Positions 59,736-64,000 of a DNA stretch of 64,000 nt are shown piece by piece. The first letter of the stretch is position 1. Every line of letters starts with the position of its first letter. The position numbers and the translations under genes are program-made. The stretch is from contig NZ_CP109596.1 in assembly GCF_036327755.1 (NCBI RefSeq), forward strand, positions 5,642,001 through 5,706,000. The letters run 5' to 3'. The notes below the pieces were generated by a model, which searched no databases, was not told the DNA's origin, and saw nothing but the letters and a program-made list of their open reading frames with translations. The DNA is from Nocardia sp. NBC_01503. GTDB taxonomy: Bacteria; Actinomycetota; Actinomycetes; Mycobacteriales; Mycobacteriaceae.

Positions 59736-61595
59736 ATGGCGAAAGCACCGGTGAAGGACCCGGCCGACCCGGGCCCGGATACGACGCTGCATCTGATCTA
59801 CGCGGGCTTCGCGGTCTTCGGAACCCTGTGGCTGGCAATCCAGTTGGGCAATCTGATCGCGACCCCGAAGCAGGATGTGCCGATCAATCCGATCGCCATC
59901 GGCGTGGCGCTGGCCAAGGGCAAACTGGAGTGGCGCACCAGCTCCACGGTGATCGTGATCCTGGTGATCCTGGCCGTCGTCGGGTATCGGCTGTACCAGC
60001 GAAGGGCCAAGGCGCGCAAGGCCATCGGCCGTCTGCCGGTCGATGACAAGGCCGATTACATGGGCAATGGCGGTGCCATCAAGGCACTCACCGAGGCGGG
60101 CGTCCGCGAGAAGGCCGATCAACTCGGTATGCGCCTGGGCCGCGACGATATGCCCGGCGTGCCCATCGGCCTCTCGGTGGCCGACGGCTGCATGCTGTAC
60201 GGCTCGTACGAGGATCTGCATATCGACATCTGGGGTCCGCGTCAGGGTAAGACCACTTCACGCGTCATTCCGGCCATCCTCGCCGCCATCGGCCCGGTGC
60301 TGGTCACCTCGAACAAGCGCGATGTCGTCGATGCCACCCGCGATGTGCGCGAGACCAAGGGCAGTCCCATCTTCATCTTCGATCCGCAGGACATCGCGAT
60401 CGATCCGATGAACTCCGATGACCGCGCGCACAATTGGTTCTGGGATCCGCTGGCCTGGGTCGATGCCCGCAGCGAGGGCTGTGAGATGCGCGCGGCCCGC
60501 CTGGCCGGGCACTTCGCCGACGGTGACGACAGCTCCGGTTCGGTCGCCACCTCGACCGACACCTTCTTCGACCAGGAGGCCGAGGATCTGCTCGCGGGCC
60601 TGTTCCTGGCCGCCGCGGTGGATGACCGCCCCATCACCCAGGTGTGGGAGTGGGTCACCAACCCGCAGGACACCGAACCCATCGAACTACTGCGGCGCTC
60701 GGGCCGCTTCCACTTCATGGCCTCGGGTCTGGCGCAGCAGTACAACGTCGACGAGCGCACGCGCAGTGGCGTTTTCGGTACCGCCAAGAAGATGGTGCGC
60801 TGCCTCAAGCTCTCGAATGTGCACCGCTGGATCACCAAGGAGTTCGGCGGGCAGCAATTCGACGAACTCGCCTTCATCCGCGACAACGGCACGCTCTACT
60901 GCCTCTCGCTGGAGGGTCGTGGTTCGGCCGCGCCGCTGGTCAGTGCGCTCACCGAGGCGGTCATCGATGTGGCCACCCGGGAGGCGTCCCGCTCGCACGG
61001 TGGCCGCCTGGAGATTCCGCTGCTGGCGGTGCTGGACGAGGCCGCGAATGTGGTGCGCTGGAAGGATCTTCCCAAGCAGTACAGCCACTTCGGCTCCCGC
61101 GGCATCGTGGTGATGACGGTGCTGCAGTCCTGGGCGCAGGGCGCACGCTGCTGGGGTGCGGACGGTATGGAGGCACTCTGGGCCGCCGCCAATATCAAGG
61201 TGCTCGGCAGCGGTGTCGACGACACCAAATTCCTGACCGAACGCTCCGAGGCCATCGGCGACTACGACAGCATCTCCCAGTCGGTCTCCGAATCCTCTGG
61301 CGGCAAGAGCTATTCGCGGTCGCTGGGCTCCTCGCGCACCTTCAGCGTGAACGGTCTGGCCACGCTGCCGCGCGGGCGGGCCATCGTATTCTCCTCGGGC
61401 ACACCGGCTGTGCTGGTACGCACCGTGCCGTGGTGGGAGGGCGATTACAACGAGGAGGTGCGCAAGTCCATTACGCACCACGATCCCTCACCGCGTCGCA
61501 AGACCGAAATCGTGGATCTGATCGGCGCGCCGTCGCTGATCAAGGCAGAGCCGGCGAGTGACGCCGGGCAGATTGAGGAGGTCCGGCCGCTGTGA
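59736..61595 (+). CDS. VirD4/TraG-type coupling ATPase
   Basis: A 619-residue type IV coupling protein. Two N-terminal helices (LHLIYAGFAVFGTLWLAIQL and VIVILVILAVVGYRLY), Walker A GPRQGKTTS (Gly167 to Thr173), then FIFDPQDIAIDPM, a TraM-recognition-like region and Walker B LLAVLDEAANVV (Asp434, Glu435). The C-terminus is acidic. Coupling proteins bring the substrate, DNA-relaxase or protein, to the channel. GAGGAGG lies 8 bp upstream of the ATG. The DUF4913 gene overlaps its stop. Confidence 0.9.
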   Translation: MAKAPVKDPADPGPDTTLHLIYAGFAVFGTLWLAIQLGNLIATPKQDVPINPIAIGVALAKGKLEWRTSSTVIVILVILAVVGYRLYQRRAKARKAIGRLPVDDKADYMGNGGAIKALTEAGVREKADQLGMRLGRDDMPGVPIGLSVADGCMLYGSYEDLHIDIWGPRQGKTTSRVIPAILAAIGPVLVTSNKRDVVDATRDVRETKGSPIFIFDPQDIAIDPMNSDDRAHNWFWDPLAWVDARSEGCEMRAARLAGHFADGDDSSGSVATSTDTFFDQEAEDLLAGLFLAAAVDDRPITQVWEWVTNPQDTEPIELLRRSGRFHFMASGLAQQYNVDERTRSGVFGTAKKMVRCLKLSNVHRWITKEFGGQQFDELAFIRDNGTLYCLSLEGRGSAAPLVSALTEAVIDVATREASRSHGGRLEIPLLAVLDEAANVVRWKDLPKQYSHFGSRGIVVMTVLQSWAQGARCWGADGMEALWAAANIKVLGSGVDDTKFLTERSEAIGDYDSISQSVSESSGGKSYSRSLGSSRTFSVNGLATLPRGRAIVFSSGTPAVLVRTVPWWEGDYNEEVRKSITHHDPSPRRKTEIVDLIGAPSLIKAEPASDAGQIEEVRPL

Positions 61596-61978
61596 ACGAA
61601 CAGCAGGAAACACCCATGGTCTACGCGACCGTGGTGGAGTTCGTGGAGAACTATCTGAGTCTGGTGTACCGGCGGCAGGTGACCGATATCAGCGATACCG
61701 TCTGGTGTCCGGAGTGGTGGAAGCATGCCGAGGCGGTGGTGCGCCTGGAGGCCATGTGGCGGGCGTGGGAGCACTTCCGCAAGGACGGGAAAACCGGCCT
61801 GTCCGTTTGGTTTCTGGATCACGCCGATCCGCATATGGCCAAGCTCTTCGATCCGAAGGGGCCGTTCAAGTACTGCAGTGTGCGCAACGGCCACAAGGAC
61901 ATGCTGACACCGCTGCCGTTGAAATCGCCGCAGCAGGGACTCTTCAGTGATCCCAGCCTGGGCGACTTCCGCATGTAA
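61592..61978 (+). CDS. DUF4913 protein, last gene of the T4SS-like operon
   Basis: A 128-residue protein of the DUF4913 family, found with conjugation genes in actinobacterial plasmids and integrative elements. Typical features are VEFVENYLSLVYRRQV, WCPEWWKHAEAVVRLEAMWRAWE and WFLDHADPHMAKLFDPKGPF. The GTG overlaps the stop of the coupling protein gene (GTGA). A strong hairpin follows after 30 bp. Confidence 0.85.
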   Translation: MNEQQETPMVYATVVEFVENYLSLVYRRQVTDISDTVWCPEWWKHAEAVVRLEAMWRAWEHFRKDGKTGLSVWFLDHADPHMAKLFDPKGPFKYCSVRNGHKDMLTPLPLKSPQQGLFSDPSLGDFRM

Positions 61979-62008
61979 GCCGCGCGGGATCGAGCCGGAA
62001 GGTTTTGT

Positions 62009-62041
62009 GGCGGATCGTGTTTCGATGAAACACGATCCGCC
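62009..62041. terminator. Perfect hairpin ending the T4SS-like operon
   Basis: GGCGGATCGTGTTTC (62009-62023) pairs perfectly over 15 bp with GAAACACGATCCGCC (62027-62041) around a GAT loop. It lies between convergent genes (stops at 61978 and 62065) and is probably a bidirectional terminator. Confidence 0.87.
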
Positions 62042-62064
62042 GCGCTCGTACCGGGGACCGTTGG

Positions 62065-62619
62065 TCAGGAACGGACGCGCTCGCGCCCGCGGGCTTCCTG
62101 CTCCCGCGCCCGGCGCTGTGCCACGGCGGTTTCCTGTTCCCTGGCCTTGATGGCCTCGGCGGCGGACTGCGCCTGCCCGACCTCCATCAGCATGCGCACC
62201 GCCGCCAATTCCGGCGCGATACCCATACGCGAAAGATGTTGGGCCAGAGCGGTCCTGCGCTCGACCGAGTCGTATCGGGTGAGGGACTTGTTCATCGCGG
62301 CCTGGGTGGCGGCCATACGGGTGGCCTCGGCCTGCGCGGCGAACCGGTCCTTCTCCAGGGATACACCCTTGTCGAGCGGGGGTTTTTCGATCATGCGCGC
62401 AAGTTCGACATTGCGCGGATCCTTGGCTTTGGCGTCCGCTGCCTCCCGGAGCTGACGCTCACGGGCTTCCTTCTGCCGGGCTTCGGTGACCTTGACGCGG
62501 GCTTCCGCCTCTTTCTGGCCACGTTCCCGGGTACGCAGCGCGACAAGTGTCGCGAGCTGCAACATTTGCCTCATCATCGCCGCGGTTTCGCGGCCGATGT
62601 CGTCGAGTTCCTCGGCCAT
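62065..62619 (-). CDS. Coiled-coil protein convergent to the T4SS-like operon
   Basis: A 184-residue hydrophilic protein, almost all helical. Long charged stretches rich in Ala, Glu, Arg and Gln (RERGQKEAEARVKVTEARQKEARERQLREA and AIKAREQETAVAQRRAREQEARGRER) look like coiled coil. There is no signal or membrane segment. Conserved-looking segments are MAEELDDIGRETAAMMRQML and TALAQHLSRMGIAPELAAVRML. No family was recognised. Its position, sharing the terminator with the T4SS-like operon, hints at a linked role, for example as cargo or relaxosome-like factor; there is no direct evidence. Confidence 0.68.
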   Translation of the reverse strand: MAEELDDIGRETAAMMRQMLQLATLVALRTRERGQKEAEARVKVTEARQKEARERQLREAADAKAKDPRNVELARMIEKPPLDKGVSLEKDRFAAQAEATRMAATQAAMNKSLTRYDSVERRTALAQHLSRMGIAPELAAVRMLMEVGQAQSAAEAIKAREQETAVAQRRAREQEARGRERVRS

Positions 62620-62981
62620 CGCATGCTCCCCGATGCTGCAGTGATCACTATGGATGATTGTGGTGCTTCGTCACGGACATCGCCACACGAACGGTGATTC
62701 GGATAGCAACTTCCCGCCTGCATAACGTGGACACCGGGAGCACTGGGAGGCGTTGGGGGTTCGCCCGTTGGGGATTGCCCGGGGCTTTACTACGCCGCTT
62801 CGTACTCCGTTCTACGAGATTACCAGCGAAAACTTGGATACCGCCGCACGCGCGCGTCGCGATACAGCATATATCGCACATTTCCGGCGGTGTGCGGAAA
62901 ACTCAGGATTTTCTTTGGTTAGGAAAGCCTTACACAGAACGTTCGGTGGCCGCTTCTCAGTGGTTTACGCTGGAAACTGGG
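62620..62981. other. Non-coding region between the coiled-coil gene and ppiB, with an IdeR-like site
   Basis: This 362-bp stretch is upstream of the minus-strand coiled-coil gene and shows no supported gene. At 62918-62933 lies GTTAGG-AAAG-CCTTAC, a near-perfect dyad that matches about 13 of 19 positions of the IdeR/DtxR iron-box consensus when read as the 19-mer starting TTAGG. A TTTCCG-8-CGGAAA dyad precedes it. The local base composition is less GC-rich than the surroundings. If the site is real, the coiled-coil gene would be iron-regulated; weakly supported. Confidence 0.35.
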
Positions 62982-63011
62982 CGGGCCCGGCAGCGAGTGC
63001 TGCCGGGCCCG
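62982..63011 (-). terminator. Terminator of ppiB
   Basis: CGGGCCCGGCAGC (62982-62994) pairs perfectly over 13 bp with GCTGCCGGGCCCG (62999-63011) around a GAGT loop, 14 bp after the ppiB stop on the minus strand. It marks the right end of the block inserted between relA and ppiB. Confidence 0.8.
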
Positions 63012-63025
63012 AAAAACCATGCCGG

Positions 63026-63835
63026 TCAGTCGATTCGGACCGATTGGATGGTTACGTCATCGACGGGCTTGCCGTCGCCACCGCCGCCCTGCACACCCGC
63101 CGCGGCGATCTTGTCGAGCGTGGCCAGCCCGGCCTCGTCGACCGTGCCGAACATGGTGTACTGCGGGGGCAGCTTGGAATCGCCGTAGACCAGGAAGAAC
63201 TGGCTACCGTTGGTGCCGCCGCCATCGGTCGGATCCGGTCCGGCATTGGCCATCGCCAGCACGCCGCGCTTGTAATCGATCGGCTGCTGCGCGGCCGGAT
63301 CCATCGGGGAGTACTTGGTGGTCGGGTACTCATTGTCGAATTGGTAACCCGGACCGCCCGATCCGGTGGCCGACGGATCGCCGCACTGCAGCACCTTCAG
63401 GCCCTCACCGGTGGTCATGCGGTGGCAGTTGGTGCCGTCGAAGAACTTCTGCTTCGCCAGGCTCTCGAAACTGGCCACGGTACAAGGGGATTGCTCCGCG
63501 TCCAGCTTCATGCCGATCGGGCCCTGCGTGGTGTCGAGAGTGGCGTTGGCGCTCTTCACGTCCGACGGCTTGTCGACCTTCGGCTTCTCCACCGGGCGTG
63601 CCGCCGGGGTCTGTGTGGCGCGGTAGTCACACGCGGCGCTCGCCGTGGTCTTGCTGTCGTCATCGCCCCGGGTCAGATAGTAGATGCCGACTCCCGCCGC
63701 GACCGCGACCACGACACCTACGGCAGAGGCGACGATGGTCAGCTGCTTGCGCTTACGCGCCCGCTGGGCCCGACTGGCGACTTGACGCTCCAGCTTCCGT
63801 TTCGCCGCAGCGCGTCGCTGTTCATTGCTCGGCAC
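63026..63835 (-). CDS. ppiB: Membrane-anchored cyclophilin-type peptidyl-prolyl isomerase
   Basis: A 269-residue protein: a basic cytoplasmic head (SNEQRRAAAKRKLERQ), one helix (LTIVASAVGVVVAVAAGVGIYYL), a linker, and an extracytoplasmic cyclophilin domain with FDGTNCHRMTTGEGLKVLQCGDP, NEYPTTKY and NAGPDPTDGGGTNGSQFFLVYGD. It helps fold exported proteins. It matches Rv2582 (ppiB) of M. tuberculosis, including its opposite direction to relA, but here it is 20 kb away from relA instead of adjacent. Confidence 0.92.
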   Translation of the reverse strand: MPSNEQRRAAAKRKLERQVASRAQRARKRKQLTIVASAVGVVVAVAAGVGIYYLTRGDDDSKTTASAACDYRATQTPAARPVEKPKVDKPSDVKSANATLDTTQGPIGMKLDAEQSPCTVASFESLAKQKFFDGTNCHRMTTGEGLKVLQCGDPSATGSGGPGYQFDNEYPTTKYSPMDPAAQQPIDYKRGVLAMANAGPDPTDGGGTNGSQFFLVYGDSKLPPQYTMFGTVDEAGLATLDKIAAAGVQGGGGDGKPVDDVTIQSVRID

Positions 63836-63963
63836 TAGCTAGTCCCTCCGTATCGGTTGCTTCCGGCATAAGAGTGTGCCATCAGTTCCTGAGACAATCC
63901 CTTATAACCGCAGCACGATAACCGGTTGGACTTGTCGGAGCACCATGGGGAAAACTGGACGCC

Positions 63964-64000
63964 GTGACCAAGACCAGCAGCTTCCGTGCCCCGAAGGGTG
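63964..64000 (+). CDS. hisS: Histidine-tRNA ligase, first codons (3' end outside window)
   Basis: Only 12 codons are visible: GTG at 63964 reads VTKTSSFRAPKG. This agrees with the N-terminus of actinobacterial HisS, where an SSF.APKG segment precedes the conserved GVPDY motif. The position next to ppiB fits M. tuberculosis, where hisS lies close by. The call rests on this short stretch plus synteny. Confidence 0.6.
   Translation, partial: MTKTSSFRAPKG

Noticed and set aside
48236..62619. Integrative conjugative element with defined ends
   Set aside because: No integrase, relaxase, tRNA att site or flanking direct repeat could be found by eye in the window, so the boundaries of an element cannot be claimed.
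62753..63838. Plus-strand 361-codon frame over the ppiB region
   Set aside because: It is antisense to a clear cyclophilin gene and shows no domain of its own.

Overview
The window is high-GC actinobacterial DNA, most likely from Nocardia or a close relative (Mycobacteriales). The evidence is a backbone of genes in the order known from Mycobacterium tuberculosis: ruvC-ruvA-ruvB, then yajC-secD-secF, a solute-binding lipoprotein, apt, relA, an oppositely oriented membrane-anchored cyclophilin (ppiB), and the first codons of what looks like hisS at the right edge. The rest of the window is accessory material placed at the joints of this backbone: about 26 kb between ruvB and yajC, about 6 kb between apt and relA, and about 20 kb between relA and ppiB. 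No tRNA, rRNA, CRISPR array, integrase or intact insertion sequence was seen.

Region 2.2-26.9 kb is metabolic and regulatory. It holds an oxidoreductase divergent from a GlxA-type regulator; a FadR-type regulator divergent from an acetamidase/formamidase-like gene and an amidase; and a Tat-exported latex-clearing protein (rubber oxygenase, lcp) with a TetR gene behind it. At 11.6-18.9 kb lies a nitrogen-scavenging cluster: two cytosine-deaminase-like amidohydrolases, a GntR/FCD regulator, a TSUP exporter and an SsuABC-like ABC transporter. Four copies of a TCGTATACGA-like palindrome mark its promoters. Then come a phospholipase D-like protein, a small protein made of four DivIVA-type motifs, and a TetR/Baeyer-Villiger monooxygenase pair separated by a perfect CGGAATGA-4-TCATTCCG palindrome.

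Region 28-42.4 kb is mostly housekeeping: Sec accessory proteins, purine salvage and (p)ppGpp metabolism. Interspersed are a PucR regulator flanked by two paralogous small membrane proteins, a large wall hydrolase (M23 peptidase, lytic transglycosylase and an NlpC/P60 domain that has lost its catalytic Cys and His), and an ABC-F ATPase. Region 42.5-48 kb holds a PNPOx-like protein, a Ser/Thr kinase, ppnP, a Tat lipoprotein dienelactone hydrolase, a quinone oxidoreductase and an SDR.

The most interesting part is 48.2-62.6 kb, a tightly packed operon encoding a type IV secretion-like apparatus: two MinD/DUF6668-like proteins whose P-loops lack the lysines, two small VirB2/TrbC-like membrane proteins, a VirB8-like bitopic protein, a VirB6-like polytopic protein, an SCO6880-family protein, a VirB4-like ATPase with an extension of about 590 disordered residues, an IS3-OrfA-like HTH/zipper protein, a lipoprotein, a VirD4-type coupling ATPase and a DUF4913 protein. 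It ends at a perfect 15-bp hairpin shared with a convergent coiled-coil gene. No relaxase or integrase is visible, so this looks like a chromosomally settled secretion or DNA-transfer machine.
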